Shown here: positions 12,350-30,895 of the stretch, piece after piece | Position numbering within the stretch: position 1 is the stretch's first letter | How the letters are laid out: the number at the start of each line of letters is the position of its first letter | Source: Circinella minor | Taxonomy: Eukaryota > Mucoromycota > Mucoromycetes > Mucorales > Lichtheimiaceae | NCBI GenBank assembly: GCA_016758965.1 | Contig: JAEPRB010000031.1 | Span: forward strand, 186,001 to 250,000 | Direction of reading: 5' to 3' | DNA length: 64,000 nucleotides | Position numbers and translations under genes: made by a program | Notes under the pieces: generated by a model | The model's input: only the letters and a program-made list of their open reading frames with translations | The model's database searches: none | What the model was told of the DNA's origin: nothing

Positions 12350-12592
12350 CTACCTTACTTTAGACAACATGATATGATACTTATTATTATTTTTTACTAA
12401 TAATGACATGTGTTTCTTTATTATAATTGTAGTTCCCAAGGCAGCTGGCATTATCTTCAAGGTCCCCTGGGTCCAAGGCTCCTGGGTCGTCCCTTGTGGA
12501 TACTCAAACCTTATGTCGTTGTAACGTTTTCCCATCTCGTAAAAAAACTGTGCAACGGCATTATATGGCAGAGACCATCCACAAGAAACCAT
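12350..12592 (-). pseudogene. 80-codon coding relic, unknown family
   Basis: An open frame from the ATG at 12592 with MVSCGWSLPYNAVAQFFYEM, DIRFEYPQGTTQEPWTQG and LKIMPAALGTT, then less convincing sequence to the stop. The DNA of this segment is distinctly less AT-rich than its flanks. The opposite strand is also open here, but its translation looks less natural. No family recognised; I infer an exon of an old element or gene. Confidence 0.4.
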
Positions 12593-13503
12593 ATAATTTT
12601 TTTGTTCTTTTTATCCTGGTTGGTGTACCCGAGAGGGAAGAAGCATTGACCTGTCTTACTTGATAAACATTATATCTTTGTAACTTTTAGATATATATCA
12701 TTAAATAATTGTGTAAGACTTCAATGGTTCTCATTAATTTTTTTTTTTTTTTTTTACATGTCAAAATATAATCTGGGGGGTTCGTTAATATACGTATATA
12801 TCATAGTGGGGATAATTGTGATGGACTACTACTATTAACAGTAGTATGTTTATGTATTGATAACACTTCATTTATTAACTTGCTATTATTTCATTCCATT
12901 TTTTTTTCTTATACATATTATAGCATTTGGATTGGATCCCGTTAGATTAGAAAATTTTGATTTGTAAATTAAATTGAAAATAAACACCGTTCCAGTAAAG
13001 TCTACCAAAAGGGATTGTGGAGTAGCATGATTGACCCATGTCTTATTTATTTGTTGTTTTAATACAAACTTCTAAATAATCAATAGAAAATCACTCTCGA
13101 CATAATAATAGTAGCGCACATACGATGTGGTGACAATATTTTGGGTATGTAGACTACAACAGTCATCAATAAAATAAAACCAATACGTTACTATTTAAAT
13201 ACTTTGTATAGTCTATACATGATACGTAATGTAAAAATGGAATAGATAAATTATGCGCATAAAATATTTGCAAATAGGATAAATAGACAAAATAGTGTAT
13301 GCAATGTGCAGAAAAAACATAATATTTTTCTTCTGTAAATAATACTTATTTAATATGAGAATGTAAATCACAGTTTTGTATTAGATACACATGTAATTAT
13401 ACAAAAAATAATTGGGCAAAGAAAATATATAAAGCACCCATAAATATGATAATAAACATCGATTGTTTTTTTAAAGGGATAAGTTATTTCTACAAACTTT
13501 TTT

Positions 13504-19831
<6,328 letters not shown>

Positions 19832-21356
19832 TCCGTTGGTAAGGTCTGGAGAAGTTGACGAGATAGAAACAAAAAGTACTAAAGAAAAAAGAAAGTTCGA
19901 GTCAAACAAAAAAAAAAAAAAAAGATGCAAAAGCTTTCGTTTTATTTATTTCCACTCCCCTATCGGAGTGTAAGTACAGTTCATAATGGTCAAAAGTAGA
20001 TAATTAATAATCGTTCATACTTTATCATCTATCATCCAGAGATCGTAAAATAATAAATAACATTATAAAAACAAAAGTAAATAAAATGTCTGTGTGTTGC
20101 TACAGAAATACTTTTTTCTTACATGTAATCATTATTATTACCTTTCGTAAAAAAAAAGACAGACAGGATGCATATCGTACAATATGCTTTTCAGTCTACT
20201 GTGGTCCTTAATGGTAATTACAGCATCTACGAACAGCTTCCTTGCGCCCAATGCTGTGTCCTGAGATTTTGATCAATACTCTTTTTCTTTTTGGATCTTC
20301 TTGTCATACTTTGTTTTCGAAAATGTTATTATGCCACGTATTCATTTATCCATTAGAACATCGATTAGAACACGCGACCAATTCATAGTTATCCACGCAT
20401 CTTACCACGTTTCCAATTAATCTACCCATGTTATTGTATTAATAATTACTGTATATTCTTTTTAGCAATGTCACAAATAATATAGAGACCATATAGGTTC
20501 CCTCTTCTCCATCATTTAAACAACAAAATATTATCTTCCAAGTTATCTTCTCTACTCTATATCATATTTTGTACTATTATATTTTTATTGGTAACAGTGT
20601 ATTGATCTCTCAAAATAACACGACAGCAACCAGGATGTGATAAGTCTCTTGAAAATATCGGATACGATCTGTATGCTGGACAACTAAAATGTCTTTGTCA
20701 ACCATCCAAAATTTTGCAGACAATGTTGTATAAAAAAATTGCTCGAACTTAATGACATCTTGGGCCAGCAGTAAAATAACAGCTTAAGGAACAAGAATCA
20801 TGGCAACAGGGTTGTTGAAAAGAGCGTTTATAGAAAATATTTTTAGCCTACGTATCGCTAGAACAGGTAGGTTAATAAATCATGGCAAAAGAAATAACAG
20901 ACACCAAGAAAGTCGCACTAATATTTCAAACCAAATCATCAATTCATTATATGAGTGGTGTTAATAACAACTTAAAAAAAATGAAAATTTTCTTATTATG
21001 TACTCCAATATATGCTCCATCCATAATACTGTAACGGTATTTGTTATCAAATCCACTTATATTTTATCTTCATTTATGTATTTCCCTATTGAACTATCTT
21101 ATCCTTGTCTCTTTTTCTTTTTTTTTTTTTTAAAATAAAGAAAGTGAAAGAAATCTTTTACTTGTTATTATATCTGCTGCTATTTATTTATTTATTTTCA
21201 TGAAATCATGATGCATTAATTAGAAGGTTTACATTTGATGATCTGAAGGATTTAAAGTTCGGACATTGAATGGTACACAAATAATAAAAACCATACGCGT
21301 TATAATTGTTTTTTTGTTTTATATAATTTTTTTATACAACTCTATATTTTTGAATT
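19832..21356. other. Divergent promoter region
   Basis: Separates the ABCC gene (-) from the CCDC124 gene (+). It contains an A-run at 19908-19923, a T-run at 21118-21133 and many short A/T homopolymers. No coding signal was seen on either strand. It should hold both promoters, but I could not point to a specific element. Confidence 0.5.
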
Positions 21357-22479
21357 ATGGGTAAAAAAGGTGGTGGCGGAAACAGTAAGGCTGAAGCAGC
21401 TAATGCAAAGAAAGCTTCTGCAAAAGCCGAAAAAGATAAATCAAAGGCTGCTGCTGCTGAATCTAAAGAAGCTGAAAAGTGGTCTCAAGGTTCTAAAGGC
21501 AAGGGCAAGAAAGATGCTGAAGCTGAGAAGAAGGTATATATATATTAACCACAGCAATCAGGAAACAGAAATTCATTGAATAAAACATTCCGAAACTAAT
21601 ACATTATACATTGATATAGGCTGCACAAGCTGCTAAGAAGGCCGAATTGGACAGATTAAAGGTAAGTTATATATCCTTTTCGTCAATTAAAAAGACCAGG
21701 GTGATTTTTACCATTGATCCCTTCGTAATTTATTAACCCGTGTTTGATTTCGTAATTGAATTTAGGCCGCAGAAGAAGCAGAAACAGCCAAGATCAAACC
21801 TAAAGGAGCTGACGTATGTGATTTTGAATTTAATATAAATACGTCCTTATGTGTTTATATATTATAATATATTTATTTGCTGGCATTTACCTTTTTTGCC
21901 TCATAAATGTTTATAGAAAGTTGCTGCGAAGAAGGCTGCCAAAGCAGAAGCTGGTTCATTTGCTCGACGTACTATTCCCGAATTTTCAGCTAGCAATATT
22001 GACGACGCTCTTGATATCATGAGTATCAGTGACGACAAGAAGGGTCCAGTTTCAAATAAGGATATTGAACGTCATCCTGAGCGCCGTTTCAAGGCTGCTT
22101 TAGCTGCTTTTGAAGAAAGGTTGGAATATCTTTTGCTTATTCTTTTAATAAAAGTGAATGATAACTAATTATTATTATTTTTTTTTTGTCAGGGAACTTT
22201 CTCGTTTCAAGAAGGAAAATCCCGGTTTACGTTTGAGTCAATTGAAGGAAATAATCTTTAAGGAATTCAAAAAGTCTCCTGAAAATCCTTTCAATCAAGC
22301 AAATCTTGTGGATTACAACGCCACTCAAGACGACGCACGTACCATGAAAGGTAAGTAATATACCAAATAGAAAAATATTCTATCCATATGAAGCAGGTTT
22401 ATTGATTAATTTATGTTTTTTTTTTCAATGCTTAGATCAACGTCGCAAAGAAATCGAAGGTCGTCTTCGTTCTACTTGA
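21357..22479 (+). CDS. CCDC124: CCDC124/Lso2-like ribosome-associated protein
   Basis: Small basic coiled-coil protein of the CCDC124 family. Family members (yeast Lso2, human CCDC124) bind idle 80S ribosomes at the decoding and GTPase centres and help their recovery. Six exons, 21357-21533, 21620-21661, 21766-21813, 21917-22119, 22193-22350 and 22436-22479, give 223 residues, the same length as the human protein. The N-terminus MGKKGGGGNSKAEAANAKK is the family signature, followed by a Lys/Ala/Glu-rich helix. The C-terminal domain reads FARRTIPEFSASNIDDALDI, RHPERRFKAALAAFEER and GLRLSQLKEIIFKEFKKSPENP and ends in a basic helix. Intron phases are all consistent. It is convergent with the glycosyltransferase downstream. 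Confidence 0.93.
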
Positions 22480-23075
22480 AGAAACTTGGTCTATTTCTAA
22501 TTTATCATTCATTTACAGCCACATGTACATTAACTTTTTTTTCCCTACTCTCAAATAAATAATTTTTGTTTCTATCCCCTTAGCTGTATCTTGCATTACT
22601 TAATTCTTTCAAAAGCAGATCATTGCCGTATCCAACGCCACAAGAAATTAAATACTTATCATTTTCTACATATACAATATAACCAAACATTTGTCAATTT
22701 GCCTATATGTTTTTGATTTATTTGATGAAAATGGTGGAGGGTGCTTATACTTTAAGACGGTAATGGTTTGTGACAAGTAAGAAAAAGCAAAATGGAAGGA
22801 GAATGTTTTTGATGCCGAAAAAAAGTTGTGCAAAAAAATAATAAAAAAAAAAATTAAACCGAATACATGAGTGAACACAAAAATAAAGAAAAGGAAGGGT
22901 TACGGGATCAATCTATCGAGAGAATGTATGAGAGTTTATGTTTTTTTTTAAAAAAAAAACATTATAGAAGTATGTGTTGGAAAGAGGGGTAGAAGTTGAT
23001 TTGGGAATTTGTCAGAAGACTAATAAATATACACAAAAAACGCTTTTTGTTTTTTTTTTAATTTGTATTCGTCAA
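22480..23075. other. Convergent 3' intergenic
   Basis: Holds the 3' ends of the CCDC124 and glycosyltransferase genes. The only structure is a near-perfect T9-A10 palindrome at 22940-22960. It could sit in one or both 3' UTRs; no coding signal. Confidence 0.5.
22940..22960. repeat. T9/A10 palindrome
   Basis: A run of nine T followed directly by ten A, flanked by G and C, forming a self-complementary block between two convergent genes. Three similar blocks occur inside introns of this window. Confidence 0.7.
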
Positions 23076-24563
23076 TTATCCGATCATTCGGGTGACGATG
23101 TCATTGAATCCTTTGATCTTTGCGCATTCTCGTTTGACGTTATCCGCCCGCGATGTGTCCCACAAGCCTGCAGCAATCATAGTACGTGAGTATCTAAGAC
23201 ATACTTCCTCTCGGAAATAAGAATAAAGTTTCTTGTTATAAGTACGCTATTTAATTAAGCGCCCACCCAAAAAGTAAATTAGGTTAGTCTATCGAAATTC
23301 TACATTTTATATTAAAATACTATAATAATGATAATAATCAATTATATTTACCTCTTTGGCACGTGTTTCCAATGGATAATGATGGGTTTGATGGATCAAG
23401 AAATCATCTGGAAGCACCCAATAGTCAATCCCTGCCAAATATATCTCATATAAACATGCAGCTTTGTTTGCACCATAACCAATAAATCGTTCTTCACACC
23501 ATGGTGTTCCTTCCTTCTTAAAGATAACATAGGGTTCATACGAAAATGTATAATCCACCACCTTGTATGGTTCAGATGCACCATACCAGCGGGTATAATT
23601 GGTTGCTCCATGACCAGGTTTCCAGGAAATATGAAACATATCCAATTTACCATCCTGTACTTCTCCCATAAGTTTTCCTTTGTTTGTTGGGAAAAGGTTC
23701 CAGTCCTCACCGTCATCTGAATTAAGATATTCAAATGCAGGTACTACGATAGCACCTGTGCCACTACGTAATATATCCATCAACTGAGGATTTGCCTTGA
23801 GTGATTTCCGGAAATCTGTGCAAAGGTAGAAATCAACATCCAACATCATGATATACTCTGTACGAGCAAAAAACTTGGCAACATTACGCCACATGTTAAA
23901 TTGACGATCAAACTTATCCACTACCAAATGCAAATCAACGTAGCGGCGCATATCTGGATTTTCGTCGTAGAGGTGGTGCAGATCCGTTAAAATCTCTTGC
24001 TTTGAAGCATCGTCATTAACATGAATGGCAACCGAGATGGGTCCCTTATAACGTGTTGCGAGGCGACTTAAAACCTTGAAACGGTTATGAGTCACGAGTG
24101 TTGCAATGGTCACTTCTTCAGAGTCAGCAGATGCTTCGGCTTTAAAGTAATAAGGAATTACTTTTGAAGGTCCCATGGCGTCCGAAAAGACTTTACTCAA
24201 CATTAGATCTTCACTCGTACCTTCTTTATATTTTTTTTAAAAAAAAATATAAGGTACATGACAATAAAATAATAAGCTTAGCCCCCTTTCCTTATGCATT
24301 TGAAATGTAGCTTTGAGATTTTATAAATTATTACCTTCAGTGTTACCCCATGTAACTTGGTGGTTACCATGGTAGCGTTCTTGTAACTCGGATACACTTA
24401 GTATTTTCTCATCGGCAGGAGAACGAGGGGCTATAGATGCACGTTTAGATGATGATGATTTTCCTATACCAAGAAGATGGCCTGTTGCATAAAACAAAGA
24501 ACAAACAACGTAAACGATTGCAAAGTACTTTAGTACTTTGGAGGCTGTTAACTTGTCGCGCAT
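23076..24563 (-). CDS. GT49-like (LARGE/B4GAT1-type) Golgi glycosyltransferase
   Basis: Type II membrane glycosyltransferase related to family GT49 (beta-1,3-glucuronyl/acetylglucosaminyl transfer). Its exact sugar cannot be told from sequence. Three exons, 24563-24335, 24223-23352 and 23246-23076, give 423 residues. I start at the ATG giving MRDKLTASKVLKYFAIVYVV because an upstream in-frame codon is TTG. A short basic tail is followed by a signal-anchor helix at about residues 9-33 and a Ser-rich stem. The catalytic domain shows EVTIATLVTHNRFKVLSRLA, the metal-binding motif MLDVDFYLC with DVD at about 205-207, and ERFIGYGANKAACLYEI, GIDYWVLPDDFLIHQTHHYP near the C-terminus. The last exon adds SYFREEVCLRYSRTM. 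Intron 1 starts next to an AT palindrome (24226-24252). Confidence 0.88.
24226..24252. repeat. A/T palindrome in GT49 intron 1
   Basis: ttatat followed by eight T, then nine A and tataa, giving a self-complementary stem of about 13 bp. It lies within 30 nt of the 3' splice site (exon 2 begins at 24223), close enough to overlap the polypyrimidine tract of the acceptor. Confidence 0.7.
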
Positions 24564-27500
24564 CAGTAAGGTCAAGAGGGAGGTTCTTTACGAAAGGAAA
24601 GTATATTTAGAAAAAAGGACTGTCGGGTTTTGCGATTGTTATGAAAAAAAAAGGGGGAAAAAAAGTCGTCAAATCAATGAGACAAAATCAAAAGCTTTGA
24701 AGATAATGTCAAAAGATTGTTGAATGGATTTTTCGAAAAGTAGAAAGGCTGATGAAAGAGAAATAAAAATGGCGAAGACCGCTTCAAGTTTGAAGCAGAA
24801 AAGAATAGACGAATGTGTAAAGTTTCGGCTAGAGGGCGGAATCCCCTATCCCGCAAAAACAGTTTGAATCGAGTGGTGGATTTTACACCCAGCTCGAAAG
24901 TCGAGACATTCTAGCTTTGTACCACATGTAATGTAACTTTGCTCCAAACAATATATTCAATTTATTGCCTATTAAATAAACTTTTTGTGACCCGCTCAAC
25001 GAAAACTCGCCCTTTTCCTTTCACCTATCCATCAACGTGGTTTTGCTTACTGTGTGCGTTCGATTTGTAAATGAAATAGAGAAACACCAACAACTAAATG
25101 AAACAATAGAAAATGTCGGTATCAGAAAAGCATGGATATTTTTTTAACAGTCATTATTATCAATGACATTACTCTTTCTTTCTAGTTGCCAATAACAACA
25201 ATTTTTGAATAGTAAACATTCATTAAAATAACATTGATTACAATAATTACATCTCAATAATACAAATAGAAAGATAAAATAATGGATTTTTTGCTGTCAT
25301 GAGTTTTCGCCCTTAATATATTAAATAAATAATAAGAATTAATAATTCACGATGCTTACTTTCTATACGTATCGATTTAGTTTCGACAAAATTATTCAAA
25401 AGTTCCTCTAAAATATGAAAAGCAGTATATCTTATTTGATCATGTACGTTTATTAGTATGAAAACAGGTAGTAAATTGATCATGAAAAACTGGGTTTTCA
25501 TTAGGAAAATATCCCCGTGTTTAGAAACGAGGGTCTAATGTTACACCGGCTGCATTTACACACAATGTCAAATAAATGATATTTTCTTGGTGATCAATGA
25601 TTTATTTTATAAATCCAATTTAAATATCTAAATGAACAATTGAATGTAGAGCAAAAAATAAAAGGTGGCTGCTTTTTTTTCGCCAATAAAAAGATAATAA
25701 CATCCTTCAGAAGCAATTGTATACATCGATAACAACAACAAACACATATAATTAGAGAATGAAATAAGTTTATTCTCTTACTAGATTATTTCTATTGTAA
25801 TATTTTTGTTAGCAACAAGTTTTTGGCAAATTGATATGTGGCATTTTTTAAACCACAAAGTTTCACATTTCATAAACTTTGAATACTATTTAGATTATAT
25901 AGTACATTTTTTTTATCCAAATTCCAGATCCGAAAGTTGCAGTCTATGGAGAAGAGAAGATCAACAACGTAACGAGCCTACTTGCAAAACTTTCAAATAC
26001 TGAGGATTTGTCATATATTATATAATTATTAACAAAAAAAAACAAAGATTTATGGTATTTCAGCGTTGAATTATCAAAATACGTAACAAATAGATTGATT
26101 TCTCGCAGTGATAGAATGGACAGAGAAAAAAGTTGTAAAATAGAAGAGTGCTACTCTAATAAATACTCAAATATATTAGTGCTGCTGTCATGGACAGAAG
26201 TGGTGTTTTACTGGTACAGGAAAAAACAAATTGGGGAAAGAAAAGCCGTATTTTGCCTGGGCAACAAGGCATTTATTTCTTTCTGATACTACTACAAAAA
26301 GTCCAAGGAGTGCACAGTGAAATTTGAGACCATACTTAAAGAACATGTAATGTGAAGAGGTTGCTTGCCGAATGCGTGTCGCATGTTGTACTTTTTTTTT
26401 TCATGAACGCTGAGCACAGTAAATAATGACTTTCTTTCTCCTTATTTCTTTCATTTTCGTTGTTGTTTTTTTTTTTGTTGTAAGTTAGTCCTTCGAAATC
26501 TTTCCTCTCAAATATTTTCTACTAAAAATGGTCTTTGACTCCATAACAAGTATTGTATTCTGTTCGTTTATGTTATTAACTAAAAATAGTTATTATGTAT
26601 TTAATTGTTTATTTTATTTTTTCCAAGAGTAAAGAACCCCCCTGTTAACATATTTGTTGATAACTGCTTATTGTGCGTAAAATAGATATGATATCTGCCC
26701 AAAGTACACTAACGTTTTGAAATTATCAACTTCTCCTTGGTATAATTGTAGCATCCAGAGCAGACTACACTAAGGGCAACAGCTCGCTTCTATTTTAAAT
26801 ACTAGCTTCTAGTGTGTGCGTCGATCTAGTCAAAAGAAACATTCTTCTGTTTTTGTGACTGACATAAAAAAACTGCTGTCTTTGTTATTATTGTTTATTA
26901 GTTGACTCAAAACTTGACATTGGGATTATTGAATAGCTTTTATATGATAATAAAGAAAGGTTGAGACATGTATTCGTCTCTTTTTATTTCTACTGTGAAT
27001 TTACGTGGTTGCACATTCTAATATAATACTTAACTTACTTCCCATAGAAATTCTTGTGAATATGTTCAGTGAAGGGGGGGGGGGGCTCTCTGACACCGCT
27101 TTAAAATTTATGATACGTACCTCGATGCTTTTCTCAATACATGAGGTAACCGTGATGAGAAGGTGTTATTAATCAGCAATTATACTACGGTTGCTTCGGC
27201 GACATTAGTTAACGTATGGATATTAAGGGATATCAGTGTCAGTTAGAAAAACCACGACTATTTTTGCCTTGGATTCGAAGGAAAAACAGTTAATCTGCTC
27301 CATATATTAATCACACTATTTTCATGAAACACATCCAAGAAAAGCAAGGCCCACGTACGGATAATAGCAATAAAAAGCACAATCAGTTAACTCTGTTTAT
27401 TTTTTTCTTCATCTTCATTGGGAAAAAAAAGAGATGAATTTTTGATATCAAATTGAATCAAGTATGCAGTCAACCACAACAAATACTTTTGTACCTTTTC

Positions 27501-28420
27501 CACCTGATAAGAAAAACACCGTACGTAACCAACTTTATTAATCAGAAAAAGCTACTTACCCTACTTATTTAATATATTTGAATCATTCATTTAAATCATA
27601 TTTTAGTTTATATGAGATAGCCGGAAAAGATATAATAGTATTAACAGTATTACGTATTGTAACGTTCCTACCATTATTTATTTTTTTCTTTTACGTACGT
27701 AAATAAATATCATTATCATTATCATTATCACTAGTGTTAGTATTAGTATTAGTATTAGTATTAGTATTAGTATTATTACGTATTATTATTGTTATTTTCT
27801 TTTACGTATTGTCACCCCATGTTCCAATCACAATTATTATTATTGTATAATTATCTATATGTAATTTGATTGGATCTCGCTTTTGTATCTTTTTACAAAA
27901 GCAAATAGTATAAATATGTACCCTTTTCAACCTTCAATTTCTTTTCTTCAGTTCTTTTTCTCCTTTAGTTCTATTCTTACTTGGCTTTATCTTGTTGTAT
28001 TTTAAATAAATTAGCATTCATAAGTAAATATTTATATTTGATTTTCTTTTTGGATTCAGACATACAATTCCAAGATATTAGAACTCCCACACCATCATCC
28101 ACGATTGTTAAGTTAATTATAACCTTTATTCTATTTACTTAACATAAATCATATCAATTCCATATAACGAAGCTCTTTATCATAACATGGAATGCTCAGT
28201 ACGTATAGAATTGTATTTTGTGGCAATACTAATAATATAGCTCAAGATGCAAGATTATGATTAGTCCCAGTTAACAAGTATTGAGTCTAAGTAGAAAAAT
28301 AAATAAGAATATACACTAAATAAATAACAAAGATTACCATGAAGCTGTTTTGATATAATTTATTAGAAGAAAAAAAGCAAAAAATTATGCGAAGCAAGTT
28401 ATGAATTTATTATTTCCAGC
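24564..28420. other. Gene-poor intergenic, 3.9 kb
   Basis: No gene supported. The first 300 bases are the glycosyltransferase promoter. Around 26095-26290 two overlapping frames look faintly coding but share no family I know. A G-run of about 13 lies at 27075-27087. Hexanucleotide arrays occupy 27708-27773. The rest is plain AT-rich DNA with A/T homopolymers. Confidence 0.4.
27708..27773. repeat. Two adjacent hexanucleotide microsatellites
   Basis: About 3.5 copies of ATCATT are followed, after a six-base spacer, by about six copies of TTAGTA. Just upstream lies TTTACGTACGTAAAT, a perfect palindrome. Confidence 0.8.
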
Positions 28421-30122
28421 TTATGCACCAAAATACATTTTATACAATTTGTAGACCATTAAGCACAATGGTATATAGGGTAACAACATCACATACATCA
28501 TTCCAACGTCGTGTATAGTATTCTTTAAACGGATAGGCATGTGTATTTTCTCACGTCCATCCGGAAACTGACCATTTTCGTAAAAGTGCGCCAACATTTT
28601 GTCCTTTTCTACCCATCGATCAAACAACCACTGTGAGAATACTTTATCATCCTGGAATGGAATATCCGGTATGCGGTATCTTCGAATATATACATGGATC
28701 TGTTTGGGGAACACACCCAGAGAGAAAATGCTGCGGATTGTATAAACGTTTTCTGGAATATCAGTTGCCTTCACTCCTTCATATCCAATTGTAAAGTCAT
28801 ACATCCACTCCGGATCATCGCCTAATGTTTCCAGTATTAATTTCAAACCTGTGGATCGTGGAAGAAGAGTAAATATGTTGTCGCTCTAATATGTATGTAC
28901 ATACATATTATCACCCAACATAAGGATATAATTAATTACCCAATGATTATATTGAATGACAGCTTATTTCCCAACAACCAACATAATCCCAAAAATCCCA
29001 CTATTTTTTTTGTCATTATCCCACTTGTTACATTTTCGCTGTTTAATGTAATTCTGTATATCATACCATATCGTTCTTTTTAGCAAATTTTGCTGATCGT
29101 TCGCGGGTACTTTCTGAAATGACTGAGAAAAATAGTATATCAGATGACGTATTACAAACACTACTTCTCGGTATTCGGATATACTAATTTACCTGTTCCT
29201 TCCGGAAACAACATGAGCCATGTAGGTATTTTGAATCTTTTTGACCGTTCCAAGTTATTTACAATTGTTTCCTTATCTAAGGCCAGCTTACGTTTAAGGA
29301 AGATAAAATCAAATACTTGCATCGCCTATAATAATAATGAAAACGAACATTTGGAAAGAAATTACTATTAGTTTCTTGTTGTAGTATCTAATGATTTGCC
29401 CCATCTATTATTTAATTTTCCCGCTCTCTTGCCCCATTCCTTGCTCCGTATTAATGTACCCTAAAATGGGAAAAATAATTAACCACTTTGAATTACAACG
29501 ATGGTAGTAACGTGTTTCTTCATCAATTTAGGAAAGAGAAAAAGTGAAAGAATGTAATGATGATGATATGAAATAGTAGACAACTTACAAACCAAAGACA
29601 GGTAGATATTTCAGTGAATGTTTCAAAATAATCTTCATGGAACCGTGTGCATTGGCAACAAACGCCACAAGCCAAATGTATAACCAATCTGCATAAATCT
29701 ATATAAAATGCGTTTTTTTATATCTTTTTAATTACATGTATCACTCTCCCCAAACGTAACAACCCCATTCTCCTTTTTCGTTTAATTACCTGATGGTTTG
29801 AAATAACAATAAGTCGTCTGGGAAATGTTACTCCAGTAGCCTTTCCTTGTTTATCACGCTGTATCATGTCGTTATCGCAAGATGAGTCAATGTTCAAAAC
29901 AAATTCTGAAGGAGCAAAGGTTTGAATCAACCAAACGACAACATGAACCCATTGTTTTAAAATATAAGCAAGAAAGTCATAGTATATAACTCTTGAGAAT
30001 GGCAATAAAAGGAATGCCCAAAGCTGACAGAGCACAAGTGCACAAACTTGAATAAAGACTGCAGAATTAGTAATGACTAAATTTATGGTGGCTCTCGGAG
30101 TCCACCTCGAGATTGTTGTCAT
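28421..30122 (-). CDS. Lysophospholipid acyltransferase (AGPAT5/LCLAT1-like)
   Basis: Membrane acyltransferase of the PlsC superfamily, expected to re-acylate lysophosphatidic acid or lysophosphatidylinositol in the ER. Exons: 30122-29790, 29698-29589, a one-base exon at 29460, 29325-29193, 29122-29067 and 28885-28421, giving 365 residues. Motif I is SNHQIYADW (His110, Asp115), split by intron 1. Motif III is FPEGT at about 188-192, followed by SESTRERSAKFAKKND and LLPRSTGL. Two hydrophobic segments lie in the first 70 residues and one near the C-terminus (MMYVMLLPYIPLCLMVYKLY). The ATG at 30122 is the first in frame; the upstream in-frame codon is TTG. Exons two and three do not join in phase unless the single G at 29460, flanked by AG and GTACAT, is included. 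A sequence error of one base would have the same effect. Confidence 0.88.
29460..29460 (-). other. Candidate one-nucleotide exon
   Basis: On the minus strand the context is CCCATTTTAG, G, GTACAT. Exon 29698-29589 ends two bases into a codon (TT) and the next exon 29325-29193 starts GCG ATG CAA in the frame required by the family. Adding this G gives TTG GCG ATG (Leu-Ala-Met) and makes the whole CDS a multiple of three (1098 nt). The rest of the 263-nt interval contains stops in the needed frame. Confidence 0.5.
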
Positions 30123-30895
30123 GACAAAGAACAAAACGATTTAATATAACTTGGTTATAAAAAAAAGAGATAGATATAAGAAAGAGTGGTGGTGGTGGTG
30201 GGGTTTTTTTCAAAAAAAAAAAGAGCGAGAGAAGGGAAAATAAAAAATGATATTAAAATGGAAAAAAATAGTTCTATTCTTTATAAGAGCTCATTTGTAT
30301 AAAGGAAATGGAGATGTATCCCATGTGACCGTTGGCACAATGATCGCTCCACGTGAATTTTGCTCAAGCTTACCCATCTTAAAAAGATATTATGCTTTCA
30401 ATTTTGCGGAGGGGGGTCGGGATAAGCCGATGAGCAAAAGGAGGTGCGACAAGGACAGTAAAAGCCAGCCAAACATTGGTGCCTGAGACTCAGTCGTGGA
30501 TCGGGTCAACTTCGGGTACGTAACGCAAAAGAGCTATTTTTTCTCAGACGATGCTTCTGGACCCTCACGTTTTTTCATTATACTGCACACGCAGCCACAA
30601 TATTAAAACTATTACTATTAACTTGGTCGCATTGTTGGGGAACTTTAAAAAAGTTACTGAAAAGACAGGTCCCAATAACGCACGGGCACCATCTCTGTTG
30701 TCTGAACTGCGATCGACATTATTTTTTATATTTTCTGCCCTATATAAATAAATACCTTCTTTATTCATCTGTTGGTTTCTTCTTTCTTCTTCACTTTCGC
30801 ACACATTGTATCGTTATAATTTATACTTATATCCATTCCTTTCCCTTATCTTATTACTTTTTCTCTTTTTTTTTTATTCTCACCGCCAAGCTAAT
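30123..30895. other. Divergent promoter region
   Basis: Lies between the acyltransferase (-) and the acidic hypothetical gene (+). A GTG-rich run occurs at 30186-30200. A 79-codon plus-strand ORF at 30247-30486 has no recognisable feature and sits where promoter is expected, so I do not call it a gene. A TATA box precedes the downstream gene. Confidence 0.5.
30741..30748 (+). promoter_or_regulatory. TATA box of the acidic hypothetical gene
   Basis: TATATAAA at about 155 bases before the ATG at 30896, followed by a pyrimidine-rich leader. This is one of the cleanest TATA boxes in the window, suggesting a regulated or highly inducible gene. Confidence 0.5.

Larger units (their letters stand above)
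5090..13503. other. Gene-poor block with decayed coding fragments
   Basis: About 8.4 kb without an intact gene. It is AT-rich with many A and T homopolymers and a short GA tract near 9120. Short stretches on both strands translate into protein-like sequence broken by stops; those I can delimit are listed separately (5903-6172, 7018-7170, 7147-7269, 7603-7932, 8139-8340, 9975-10211, 10840-11017, 12350-12592). A TATA-like box near 12203 has no gene behind it. I read the block as an island of old transposon or gene relics. Confidence 0.5.

Noticed and set aside
19832..19930. Extending the ABCC protein N-terminally to a codon at 19930
   Set aside because: The extension is a T-run-encoded Phe/Leu stretch. 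The ATG at 19831 gives a normal MRP N-terminus and a 1529-residue protein.
27708..27773. TTAGTA array as an interstitial telomere
   Set aside because: Fungal telomere repeats are usually TTAGGG; TTAGTA alternates with ATCATT-type AT-rich units and is better read as a microsatellite.
29447..29459. A longer internal exon of the acyltransferase beginning at the acceptor next to 29460
   Set aside because: In the required phase it hits TAA within three codons, and the family has no insertion at this point. The other frame, with IRSKEWGKRAG, looked tempting but does not match the family.
30247..30486. 79-codon plus-strand ORF upstream of the acidic hypothetical gene
   Set aside because: No recognisable motif, lies in the expected divergent promoter region, and no splice signals connect it to the next gene.
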